Below, piece by piece: positions 18,199 to 25,448 of a stretch of DNA of 64,000 bases. The notes below the pieces were generated by a model, which saw only the letters and a list, made by a program, of their open reading frames with translations, did no database searches and was not told the origin of the DNA. Every line of letters begins with the position of its first letter. The stretch's first letter is position 1. Location: NCBI RefSeq assembly GCF_001905545.1, contig NZ_LIPD01000003.1, positions 283,147 to 347,146 of the forward strand. The letters are read 5' to 3'. The translations under genes and the position numbers were made by a program. Origin of the DNA: Streptomyces sp. CB02056 (lineage in GTDB: Bacteria > Actinomycetota > Actinomycetes > Streptomycetales > Streptomycetaceae).

Positions 18199-18762
18199 TC
18201 AGACCCCCCGGCCGAACAGCTCCCGCCGGGCCCGCTCGAACACCCCGTACATCTCCGACCCGAACAGCACGAACCGCACCTCCGCCAGCTCCGCGCCCGC
18301 CTCCGCGTCACCGCCGTCCAGCACCTCCGCGACGGTGCCGAGCGCGATCCGGGCCGCGTCCGTCGGCGGCCAGCCGTAGATCCCGGCCGACACCGCCGGG
18401 AAGGCCACCGTGCGCGCGCCGAGCCCCGCCGCGGCACGCAGCGACTCGCGATAGCAGGAGGCCAACAGCTCCGCCCGCTCCTCGTACTCCTCCGCCCGGT
18501 ACACCGGCCCGACGGTGTGCACCACCCACCGGGCGGGCAGCCGTCCGGCCGTCGTCGCCACCGCCCGACCGGTGGGCAGCCCCTTGCCCCAGTGCGAGGC
18601 GCGCAGCCGGCGGCACTCCTCCAGGACCTGCGGTCCGCCCTTGCGGTGGATCGCGCCGTCCACCCCACCACCGCCCAGCAGGGACGAGTTGGCGGCGTTC
18701 ACCACGACGTCCACCGGCTGTTCCGTGATGTCACCCTCCACCAGAGTGATCCGCGCAACCAT
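18199..18762 (-). CDS. Macrodomain protein (O-acetyl-ADP-ribose / ADP-ribosyl hydrolase type)
   Basis: 187-aa single macrodomain of the MacroD/YmdB type. [19 protein letters not shown] (residues about 22-40) carries the catalytic Asn and Asp and the glycine loop; [17 protein letters not shown] is the second phosphate-binding loop. Such enzymes deacetylate O-acetyl-ADP-ribose and remove mono-ADP-ribose from acidic residues. The start at 18762 has a GGGGAGAGG ribosome binding site. A second, different macrodomain gene is at 32021. Confidence 0.92.
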   Translation of the reverse strand: MVARITLVEGDITEQPVDVVVNAANSSLLGGGGVDGAIHRKGGPQVLEECRRLRASHWGKGLPTGRAVATTAGRLPARWVVHTVGPVYRAEEYEERAELLASCYRESLRAAAGLGARTVAFPAVSAGIYGWPPTDAARIALGTVAEVLDGGDAEAGAELAEVRFVLFGSEMYGVFERARRELFGRGV

Positions 18763-19011
18763 CGCCCTCTCCCCTTTCCCGGAGCCGCCCTGGCAGCCTT
18801 TCCGGCAGCCACCCGACGGAGCCCGGGTGCTCGTCCGAGTCCAGTCACCACACCACCACCGGCGTGGCAATAGCCACAACGGCGCCGGTCGGCCAGAGAA
18901 ATCCCCGGAGATCACGTTATGGTCGCGAGAAGTTCCCCGACGCGCGGTGCCAGGCGGGCACTGCGGACGGACGTCGACCGTTACGCAGTCGGGGAAAGGG
19001 AGGAACCACCG

Positions 19012-20505
19012 ATGCCCGCAACGGGAGACGGGCGGGCACCTGGTGCCGCGGGCCTGCCGGGCGCCCATGACGGCGCCCCCGTCGGTCATGCCCGAAGCCG
19101 CGTCACGACCGGACCGGCCTCGGCGGCTCCCCCGATACCCCACCCCCGCTCGCGGGCCGCGCACGCCTCCCACCCGTCCCACATCTCCGACCCGGGCGGC
19201 CCGGCGGCGGACGGACCGGCCGACGGCGCCCCGCTGCGGCTGCTGGTCATCGAGGACGACGCCTCGGACGCCCAGCTGATCAAGGCGGCGGTGGCCGACA
19301 GCGGCACCTCGATCGAGATCCACTGGGCCCGCGGCCTGGACCAGGCCACCGAACTGCTCGCCCCGCCCGTGAACTGGGCCCGGCGCGGGCGCTCCCGCAC
19401 CCCCGAGTTCGGCTGCGTGCTGCTCGACCTCGCCGCGCCCGCCGACCTGCCGCACCCGACCGACTCCTCGGACGGGCTGGAGGGCCTGCACGAGCTGCTC
19501 CGCCGGGCCCCGCACACCCCGGTCGTGGTGCTCACCGACGCCGCCGGGGCCGAACTCGGGGCGGCCGCCGTCGCCGCCGGCGCCCAGGACTTCCTGCTCA
19601 AGCACGAGACGGACGGCCCGCTGCTCGCCCGCGCCCTGCGCTACGCCGTCGAGCGCAAGCGCGCCGACGAGTCCCAGCGCCGCCTGGTCGAGGCCGAGTT
19701 GCGCGGCCAGGAGAACGCCCGCCTCCAGCGCCACCTGCTGCCCACCCCGCTGCTCGACGGCGCCGGGCTCTCCTTCACCCGGCGCTACCGCCCCGGCCGC
19801 CGCCGCGCACTGCTCGGCGGCGACTTCTACGACGCCGTGCGCACCGACGACGGCGCCGTCCACGTCGTGATCGGCGACGTCTGCGGCCACGGCCCGGACG
19901 AGGCCGCGCTCGGCGTCGCGCTCCGGATAGCGTGGCGCACTCTGGTCTTCGCGGGCCTCACCGGCGAGACCCTGCTCACCACCCTCCAGCACGTGCTGGA
20001 GCACGAACGGCGCAGCGACGAGATCTTCGCGACGCTCTGCATGCTGGTCATCGAGCCCGGCGGCCCCGGCAGCGGCCTCGACTCGCTCGGCACCGGCGAG
20101 CGGGCCCGGCTCTACCTCGCCGGGCACCCGGCGCCGCTGCTGCTCGGCCGGGACCACGAGCCGATCACCCTGCCCGCCGACCTCGCCGGGCCCGCGCTCG
20201 GCCTGCTTCCGTGCCACGACGGGCAGTCCGCCTGGCCCGCCCACGAGGTCGAACTGCGGGCCGGCTGGCGGCTGTTGCTCTACACCGACGGACTGATCGA
20301 GGGCCGGGTCGGGGCCGGATCGCGCCGGCTGGGCCAGGACGGGCTCGCGGACCTGATCGGCGACCACCAGGCCGCCGGACTGACCCGGGGGCGGCTGATC
20401 GACAGCGCCATCGCCGAGGTCGAGGAGCTGAACGGCGGCGCGCTGACCGACGACGTCGCGGTGCTGCTGCTGGAGCGCAACCCGGTGCAGCTGATCCTCG
20501 GCTGA
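19012..20505 (+). CDS. Receiver-PP2C (SpoIIE/RsbU-type) serine phosphatase
   Basis: 497-aa protein. The ATG at 19012 has AGGGAGG 9 nt upstream; the frame is open for 31 more codons upstream with poor starts. Residues 1-73 are low-complexity (Gly/Ala/Pro/His). A receiver domain (75-205) has E81/D82/D83, a candidate phosphoacceptor D139 (VLLDLAAPAD) and K197 (FLLKHETD). A short coiled linker (215-243) leads to the PP2C domain with metal ligands in GGDFYD (D271) and GDVCGHG (D289), and a C-terminal TDDVAVLLLE. In Streptomyces such proteins dephosphorylate anti-anti-sigma factors. No anti-sigma partner gene is linked here. Confidence 0.88.
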   Translation: MPATGDGRAPGAAGLPGAHDGAPVGHARSRVTTGPASAAPPIPHPRSRAAHASHPSHISDPGGPAADGPADGAPLRLLVIEDDASDAQLIKAAVADSGTSIEIHWARGLDQATELLAPPVNWARRGRSRTPEFGCVLLDLAAPADLPHPTDSSDGLEGLHELLRRAPHTPVVVLTDAAGAELGAAAVAAGAQDFLLKHETDGPLLARALRYAVERKRADESQRRLVEAELRGQENARLQRHLLPTPLLDGAGLSFTRRYRPGRRRALLGGDFYDAVRTDDGAVHVVIGDVCGHGPDEAALGVALRIAWRTLVFAGLTGETLLTTLQHVLEHERRSDEIFATLCMLVIEPGGPGSGLDSLGTGERARLYLAGHPAPLLLGRDHEPITLPADLAGPALGLLPCHDGQSAWPAHEVELRAGWRLLLYTDGLIEGRVGAGSRRLGQDGLADLIGDHQAAGLTRGRLIDSAIAEVEELNGGALTDDVAVLLLERNPVQLILG

Positions 20506-20562
20506 TCCCCGGCCGAGGGGCGCGCGGACGGACGCGGAAGCGGTCGACGAAGAACGAGGGCG

Positions 20563-20615
20563 GACAACGCGACGGCCCGGGCGGGTGAACTCCCCGCCCG
20601 GGCCGTCGCGTTGTC
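20563..20615. terminator. Bidirectional terminator between PP2C and DUF2516 genes
   Basis: A perfect 23-bp stem (20563-20585 with 20593-20615) surrounds a 7-nt loop; the arm starts GACAACGCGACGG. It lies between two convergent stop codons. Confidence 0.92.
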
Positions 20616-20626
20616 GGCTGCCGCTC

Positions 20627-20980
20627 CTACCAGGGGCCGTACGGCCCGGTGTTGCTCCGACCGCCCCGGCCGCCGCTGCCGCCGGTCAGCGCCCGGATCG
20701 CCGGGCGGACGTCCACCACGTAGACGATCGAGGCGACCAGGCCGGCCAGGGTGCCGATGCCGGTGAAGAAGTTCACCCCGAACAGGAAGTCCCAGCCGAA
20801 GGAGATCGCCAGGATCGCCACCCAGAAGCCCTTGGTCTTCTTGTCGGCCGCCCGGTAGGCGTCCTCCCGGCGGGTGACCGCGTCGGCCAGGGCGAACAGC
20901 TTGTAGGCGAGGATGGCGATGGTCGCCCACCAGATCGGGTTCAGGTAGGAAAAGGCCAGAATCTGCAACACTCCGACCAT
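20627..20980 (-). CDS. DUF2516 family membrane protein
   Basis: 117-aa protein with two to three hydrophobic helices (about 5-30, 52-70 and 75-95) and a Gly/Arg-rich C-terminus. The pattern YLNPIWWATIAILAYKLFALADAVTRRED is typical of actinobacterial DUF2516. GAGGAG lies 6 nt before the ATG at 20980. It is the last gene of a same-strand set with the HbhA-like and XRE genes, a grouping conserved in Streptomyces. Function unknown. Confidence 0.85.
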   Translation of the reverse strand: MVGVLQILAFSYLNPIWWATIAILAYKLFALADAVTRREDAYRAADKKTKGFWVAILAISFGWDFLFGVNFFTGIGTLAGLVASIVYVVDVRPAIRALTGGSGGRGGRSNTGPYGPW

Positions 20981-21118
20981 TTCGATCTCCTCTGCTCTCG
21001 ACTCCGGCGCTGCGACCGCTGCCCATCCTGGCACGACGACCGTCCGCGACGGGCTCAACGTCCCGTGGTCACCGGATGTGCCCCACGGGGTACGGGGGCG
21101 TGTCGGACACGCCCCGGG

Positions 21119-21652
21119 TCACTCCGCGGCGTCGGCGGCGCCCTTGCGGGCCCGCGCGGACTTCTTCGGGGCGGGCTCGGCGTCGACCTCCGAGACCTCC
21201 ACGACCTCCGCCACCGGCTCGGCCTCGACCAGCTCCGCGGCCGGCTCGGGCCGCTCGGCCTCGTCCGGCGTGCCCGGGCGGGCCTTGTCCACCACGACCT
21301 TGCCGCGCTCGGCCAGCTCGTCGTACGTCTCCTTGGCCTTCACCGCCAGCTCGACAGCGCGGGCCACCTGCTGCAGGGCGAAGCCCTGGGCCCGCTCCTG
21401 CAGGGCCTTGAGGTCGGTCGGCAGGGTGGTGACGGTCTCGGTGACCTTGGCCTGCGCCCCGGTCAGCAGCGACTGCGCCTCCTGGAGCCTGGCGGTCGCC
21501 TTCTCCTGCGCACCCTTGCGGTCCGCCGCCAGCGCCTCGACCCGGCCCGGCACCTCGCGCAGCTTCTCGTACGCGAGGTCTCCGGCGCCGGCCAGGGCGT
21601 ACAGCGGGGTCGGGTCGCCGAGGGTCTTCTTGATCTCGTCGGTGATGGGCAT
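21119..21652 (-). CDS. HbhA-like coiled-coil protein
   Basis: 177-aa protein resembling heparin-binding haemagglutinin-like proteins. The N-terminus is DPTPLYALAGAGDLAYEKLRE; a long amphipathic helical/coiled-coil section (about 30-120) follows; the C-terminus is Glu/Ala/Pro-rich, ending in a short Lys-rich patch (APKKSARARKG). The mycobacterial Lys-repeat tail is much reduced, so adhesion is not implied. In actinomycetes such proteins bind membranes or lipid inclusions. It starts 2 bp after the XRE gene's stop codon. Confidence 0.8.
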   Translation of the reverse strand: MPITDEIKKTLGDPTPLYALAGAGDLAYEKLREVPGRVEALAADRKGAQEKATARLQEAQSLLTGAQAKVTETVTTLPTDLKALQERAQGFALQQVARAVELAVKAKETYDELAERGKVVVDKARPGTPDEAERPEPAAELVEAEPVAEVVEVSEVDAEPAPKKSARARKGAADAAE

Positions 21653-21654
21653 GG

Positions 21655-22062
21655 TTACCGGTCCTCCCGGTGGGTGTTCTGGGTGGCTGGGCCGTCGGCC
21701 GTCGGCTTGGGAGCCGACGACGCGTTCTCCTTGAGGAAGGCGTCGTAGACCGCGAGCAGCGCCTGCTTCTGCTGCTCGTTGATCAGCGGATCGGCCAGGA
21801 TCGAGGCCCGCAGCTCCAGGCCCTCGCCCCGCCGCTCCTCCAGGATCCCGGCCTGGACGTACAGCGTCTCCGCCGAGATCCGCAGCGCCTTGGCGATCTG
21901 CTGGAGGATCTCCGCGCTCGGCTTGCGCAGCCCGCGCTCGATCTGGCTGAGGTACGGGTTGGACACGCCGGCGGCCTCCGCCAGCTGCCGCAGCGAGTAC
22001 TGGGCGTTGCGGCGCTGCTCGCGGATGTACTCGCCCAGCGAGCCGACGTTCAGTGAGGCCAT
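21655..22062 (-). CDS. XRE-family transcriptional regulator
   Basis: 135-aa protein with an N-terminal helix-turn-helix (residues about 10-68: LREQR-like start, SLRQLAEAAGVSNPYLSQIERG recognition region, PSAEILQQIAKAL). The remainder (70-115) is a helical dimerisation segment (ILADPLINEQQKQALLAVYDAFL) seen in a conserved Streptomyces group; the end is low-complexity. A 13-bp inverted repeat 16 bp upstream of the ATG is a likely autoregulatory site. It is the first gene of the operon with the HbhA-like and DUF2516 genes. Confidence 0.9.
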   Translation of the reverse strand: MASLNVGSLGEYIREQRRNAQYSLRQLAEAAGVSNPYLSQIERGLRKPSAEILQQIAKALRISAETLYVQAGILEERRGEGLELRASILADPLINEQQKQALLAVYDAFLKENASSAPKPTADGPATQNTHREDR

Positions 22063-22077
22063 GCGGACAGCCTGCAA

Positions 22078-22105
22078 CACCCTGCTTGCAAATGCAAGCA
22101 GGGTG
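22078..22105. promoter_or_regulatory. Perfect inverted repeat upstream of the XRE gene
   Basis: CACCCTGCTTGCA (22078-22090), AA, TGCAAGCAGGGTG (22093-22105): a perfect 13-bp dyad ending 15 bp before the start codon. It could be the regulator's own operator or a leader hairpin masking translation. Confidence 0.6.
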
Positions 22106-22166
22106 CTAGCGGTAGCAAACGGGCCCTGCCGGGAGACCGGCCGGGTGGGCGGGCCGGGGCCGGGGG

Positions 22167-22970
22167 TCAGGCCAGGTGGGCGAGGAGGAGCTCGATGAGC
22201 CGTTCGGGGGTGCGCAGCGGGAGGTAGTGGTCGGCGTCCGGGACGAGGTGGCCGCGGGCGCCGGGGATGTCGGCGGCGAGCCGCCGGGCGATCGCCGCGA
22301 TCTCCGGGTGGTCGCGGTCGCCGTGGACGACCAGGGTGGGCGCGGCGACGGTGCCGAGGAGCGGTTCGGCCGCCCGGGCCGGCGCGCCCGCGAGGTGGTG
22401 CTCGCTGACGATCCGGCGGGCCGCGTTCTCCTCGACCATCGTCGCGATCAGCTCGCCGCCCGGCGCGTCGCGGCCCATGGCGGCCCAGACGGAGAGCTCC
22501 AGTTCGGCCAGCGCCGCCGTGTCGCCCCGGCGCCGGGCCTCGGCGTAGGCGGTGGTCTCCGGGGACGGCGGCCAGTCGTGGCCGCTGACCGAGGCGCCGA
22601 CCAGGCCGAGCGCGGCGACCCGGTCGGGGTGGGCGAGGGCGAAGTCCAGCGCGGTCTCCCCGCCCATGCTCAGGCCGACCAGCGCGGCGCGGCGCAGACC
22701 GAAGTGGTCCAGAACGGCGAGCAGGTCCGCGACGTCGTCGAAGGCCCGCTCCGGCGCGGCGGACCGGCCGAGGCCGCGGGCGTCGTAGCGGATCACGTCG
22801 TGGTGCCGGGACAGCGCCGGAGCGACGGCGTCCCACAACCGGGAGTCCATGCCGGAGCCGTGCAGCAGGACCACCGGGCTGCCGGTGCCGCGGCGCTCCG
22901 CCCACAGCCGGCCGCCGCCGGGGGCCGGGACGTGGACCTCGGAGGCGCGGGGATCGGGGTGCGGGCTCAT
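22167..22970 (-). CDS. Alpha/beta hydrolase
   Basis: 267-aa alpha/beta-fold hydrolase. The oxyanion motif is HGSGMDSRLW, nucleophile S101 is in GLSMGG, a probable acid Asp lies in VVHGDRDHPEI and His in DADHYLPLR. The length and the HG..M/L lid suggest the carboxylesterase/haloperoxidase-type branch (RutD- or BioH-like). The substrate cannot be inferred. It is separated from the XRE operon by the operator region and stands alone. Confidence 0.87.
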   Translation of the reverse strand: MSPHPDPRASEVHVPAPGGGRLWAERRGTGSPVVLLHGSGMDSRLWDAVAPALSRHHDVIRYDARGLGRSAAPERAFDDVADLLAVLDHFGLRRAALVGLSMGGETALDFALAHPDRVAALGLVGASVSGHDWPPSPETTAYAEARRRGDTAALAELELSVWAAMGRDAPGGELIATMVEENAARRIVSEHHLAGAPARAAEPLLGTVAAPTLVVHGDRDHPEIAAIARRLAADIPGARGHLVPDADHYLPLRTPERLIELLLAHLA

Positions 22971-23014
22971 GCGGTGATCCTTCCAGAGCCCGCGCAGGCC
23001 AGGCCGGTGAGGCT

Positions 23015-23058
23015 GGTCAGGCCGCGGCGGTCAAGCGGTCAGGCCGAGGCGGTCAGGC
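23015..23058. repeat. 22-bp tandem repeat, two copies, overlapping a stop codon
   Basis: GGTCAGGCCGCGGCGGTCAAGC is followed directly by a copy with two changes; the second copy overlaps the stop codon (23053-23055) of the MerR-clamp gene. Probably replication slippage. Confidence 0.5.
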
Positions 23059-24150
23059 GGACTCGGGCAGCCGGACGGGCATCAGGACCGAGAAGGTGCC
23101 CGCCCGCCCGGGGGTGCGGACGGCCAACGGGGCGATCGGGCCGCCGAGTTCGAGGAGCAGCTGTCCGGGCCGCCCGGCGTCGAGGGCGTCGAGCAGGAAG
23201 TCCCGGTTGACGGCCAGTCGGTAGCCCTCGGGGGCCGGGTCGTCGGCGACCGTCAGGCTTCCGTCCCCGGCCAGGGTCAGGACGGTGACCTCGCAGTCGG
23301 CGCCGTCCGGGCCGGAGGGCAGGGTGCGGGTGGCGCCGGTCTCGACGGCGGCGCGCAGTTCGGCGGCGGACAGGGTGATCCGGTGCTCCGGTTCGAGCCG
23401 GGTGACGGCCCGGTGGTCGGGGTAGTCGACGTTCAACGCGACGCCCTCGATGCGGTGCTCCCCGACCTCGGCCCGGACCGGTCCGTCCCCGAGGGTGAGC
23501 GCCACCTCGGCCGGGCCCGCGCCGAGCAGTGCGCGCAGCGCGTCCACCAGCGCGGTCGGGACGACGGTGCCGGCCACCGGCTGCTCGGGCGTGTCGCCGG
23601 TGGCGGGCACCTCGGCGAAGGCCATCCGGTAGCGGTCGGTGGCGACCAGGCGCAGCACCGGTCCGTCCGGTTCGAAGAGCACGCCGGCGAGCGAGGGCAG
23701 CTCCGGGCGCCCGCAGACCGCGAAGCGGACCGCGTCCAGGGCGGCCGCGAGCTCCTCGGCCGGGACGGTGAGCCGGAGTCCGGCGGGGGTGGTGGTCATC
23801 GGCTGCTCCCTCTGGTCGATCATCGCGTGGATCAGGGAGAGCTCGCGGCGGGCGTCGGCGAGGCCGTCCTCCAGCCGGCGCAGGTGTGCGTCAAGCACCT
23901 GCCGGGCCTCACCGCTGCCGGGCGCGGCGCCGAGCACGGCGCGGATGCCGGCCAGCGGCAGGCCGACCCGGCGCAGCCGGGCCAGCAGCCGGGCGTCGGC
24001 GAGCTGGCCGGGCCGGTACCAGCGGTAGCCGGTCTGCGGGTCCACCCAGGCGGGGGTGAGCACCTCGGCGCCGTCGTAGTAGCGCAGGGTGCCGACGCCC
24101 AGGCCGCTGGCGCGGGCCAGTTCGCCGATGCTGTGCAGCTCGCTCTCCAT
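23053..24150 (-). CDS. MerR-type regulator fused to DNA sliding-clamp (DnaN-like) domains
   Basis: 365-aa two-part protein. Residues 1-72 are a MerR winged helix (SIGELARASGLGVGTLRYYD, then TGYRWYRPGQLADARLL) and 82-116 its coiled-coil linker. Residues about 123-365 resemble domains 2 and 3 of the beta clamp: VATDRYRMAFAEV, NVDYPDHRAVTRL, YRLAVNRDFLLDAL and the C-terminal TFSVLMPVRLP all match DnaN hallmarks. The first clamp domain is missing, so a normal processivity ring is not expected. Related fusions are known in actinobacteria but, as far as I know, uncharacterised; DNA or ligand sensing by the clamp part is a guess. It lies 34 bp downstream of an ECF41 sigma gene on the same strand. 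Confidence 0.85.
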   Translation of the reverse strand: MESELHSIGELARASGLGVGTLRYYDGAEVLTPAWVDPQTGYRWYRPGQLADARLLARLRRVGLPLAGIRAVLGAAPGSGEARQVLDAHLRRLEDGLADARRELSLIHAMIDQREQPMTTTPAGLRLTVPAEELAAALDAVRFAVCGRPELPSLAGVLFEPDGPVLRLVATDRYRMAFAEVPATGDTPEQPVAGTVVPTALVDALRALLGAGPAEVALTLGDGPVRAEVGEHRIEGVALNVDYPDHRAVTRLEPEHRITLSAAELRAAVETGATRTLPSGPDGADCEVTVLTLAGDGSLTVADDPAPEGYRLAVNRDFLLDALDAGRPGQLLLELGGPIAPLAVRTPGRAGTFSVLMPVRLPESA

Positions 24151-24184
24151 GCCGGTGACTCTGCGGGCTCGACCTGGTCGAGGG

Positions 24185-25189
24185 TCAAGCCGGGCCGGAG
24201 CGGTCGGCGCTGCCGTCGGCGCCGGGAGCGGGGGCGGGGGCGGGGGCGGGGGCCGGGCCGGCCAGGTGGGCCAGCTTGCGCGGGTTGCGGACCGCGCGGA
24301 TCTCGGAGATCCGCACGGCGCCGTCGGGCTGCTCGGCGAACTCGAAGACGGTGACGGAGTCGACCGCGCCGTCCACGGTGACCAGCACGCCGGGCACGCC
24401 GTTGACCAGCACCGGACGGACACCGGCCCCCTCGCCCAGCCGGCGGAGCACCCCGAGGACGAAGCGGGCGACGTTGTCGGCGCCGGTGACCGGCCGCAGC
24501 GCGGCGCTGATCACCCCGCCGCCGTCCGTCCAGCTGGTGACGTCGGGGGCGAGCAGTTCCAGCATCCGGTTGAGGTCGCCGCCGACGCAGGCCGCCAGGA
24601 ACTCGTCGGTGGCACGGCGGCGCAGCTCGGGCGGGGCGTCGTAGCGCGGCCGGCGGGCGCGCACGTGCGCCCGGGCCCGGCTGCCGACCTGGCGGCAGGC
24701 GGCCTCGGTGCGGTCCAGGGCCTCGGCGATCTCCTGGTAGGAGAAGCCGAAGGCCTCCTTGAGCACGAACACCGCCCGCTCCAGCGGGGACAGGCTCTCC
24801 AGGACCACCAGCAGGGCGACCGAGACGGTCTCGGCCCGCTCGACGCCGTCGGTCGCGTCCGGCTCGGCGACCAGCGGCTCGGGCAGCCAGGGGCCGACGT
24901 AGGACTCGCGGCGGACGGCGGCCGAGTCCAGCTTGTTGAGGGCGAGGTTGGTGACCGTACGGGCCAGGAAGCCGCCGGGACTGGCGACCGGGCCGGTGAC
25001 GCCGCTCCAGCGCAGCCAGGTGTCCTGGACCAGGTCCTCGGCGTCGGCGACGCTGCCGAGCATCCGGTAGGCGATGCCGAAGACCGTCCGCCGGTGCCGC
25101 TCGAAGTCGGCCAGCCGGGGGTCGGTCGGCCCGGTCGCGCTGGTCTGCCCGGCTTCACCGGCCGGCCCGGTCTCGTGGGTGTCGGTCAC
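24185..25189 (-). CDS. ECF41-type RNA polymerase sigma factor with SnoaL-like C-terminal domain
   Basis: 334-aa extracytoplasmic-function sigma factor. Region 2 (about 30-95: AYRMLGSVADAEDLVQDTWLRW) and region 4 (about 125-180: ALLVVLESLSPLERAVFVL, YQEIAEALDRTEAACRQ) are followed by a NTF2/SnoaL-like extension (190-300). ECF41 signatures are present: WLPEPL in the linker, DGGG (WTDGGGVIS) and NPxKL (RNPRKL). This extension replaces an anti-sigma factor and tunes activity. The usual COE partner (carboxymuconolactone decarboxylase-like) is not adjacent. The tail is Ala/Pro repeats. The start is the GTG at 25189, with a palindrome 11 bp upstream and no clear ribosome binding site. Confidence 0.9.
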   Translation of the reverse strand: MTDTHETGPAGEAGQTSATGPTDPRLADFERHRRTVFGIAYRMLGSVADAEDLVQDTWLRWSGVTGPVASPGGFLARTVTNLALNKLDSAAVRRESYVGPWLPEPLVAEPDATDGVERAETVSVALLVVLESLSPLERAVFVLKEAFGFSYQEIAEALDRTEAACRQVGSRARAHVRARRPRYDAPPELRRRATDEFLAACVGGDLNRMLELLAPDVTSWTDGGGVISAALRPVTGADNVARFVLGVLRRLGEGAGVRPVLVNGVPGVLVTVDGAVDSVTVFEFAEQPDGAVRISEIRAVRNPRKLAHLAGPAPAPAPAPAPGADGSADRSGPA

Positions 25190-25199
25190 CCGCGCGACG

Positions 25200-25213
25200 C
25201 TACCGCACGGTAG
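25200..25213. promoter_or_regulatory. Short palindrome upstream of the ECF41 gene
   Basis: CTACCG-CA-CGGTAG, a perfect 6-bp dyad in the 33-bp gap between the 66-aa protein gene and the sigma start. It may be an operator or a small translational hairpin. Confidence 0.35.
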
Positions 25214-25222
25214 TCGTCGCGC

Positions 25223-25423
25223 TCAGCTCCGGAAGGCCTCGTAGGCGGGGGCCAGCACGGCGGAGAGGTCGCGGCCGTACGCGGTGATGCCGGAGCGGCC
25301 GAGGCGGCGCAGCGAGGGCTCGTCCGGGCCGTCCTCCTCCTCCGCCGGGGCGGGGCTCAGGGTGAAGTCGCCGCGCCAGTAGGCGGCGACGTTGACCACG
25401 GGCGGTCTCGGTTCGTCGGTCAC
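25223..25423 (-). CDS. Small hypothetical protein
   Basis: 66 aa starting at the GTG at 25423 with GAGGAGG four bases upstream, 25 bp after the helicase stop, so co-translation with the SNF2 gene is likely. The protein has no membrane segment or signal peptide; the N-terminus is PRPPVVNVAAYWRGDF, the middle is acidic (EEEDGPDEP), and it ends in LSAVLAPAYEAFRS. I do not recognise a family. Its consistent place after the helicase suggests a partner or accessory role, which is inference. Confidence 0.65.
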   Translation of the reverse strand: MTDEPRPPVVNVAAYWRGDFTLSPAPAEEEDGPDEPSLRRLGRSGITAYGRDLSAVLAPAYEAFRS

Positions 25424-25448
25424 ACGTCCTCCTCGGTGCCGGAACCGG

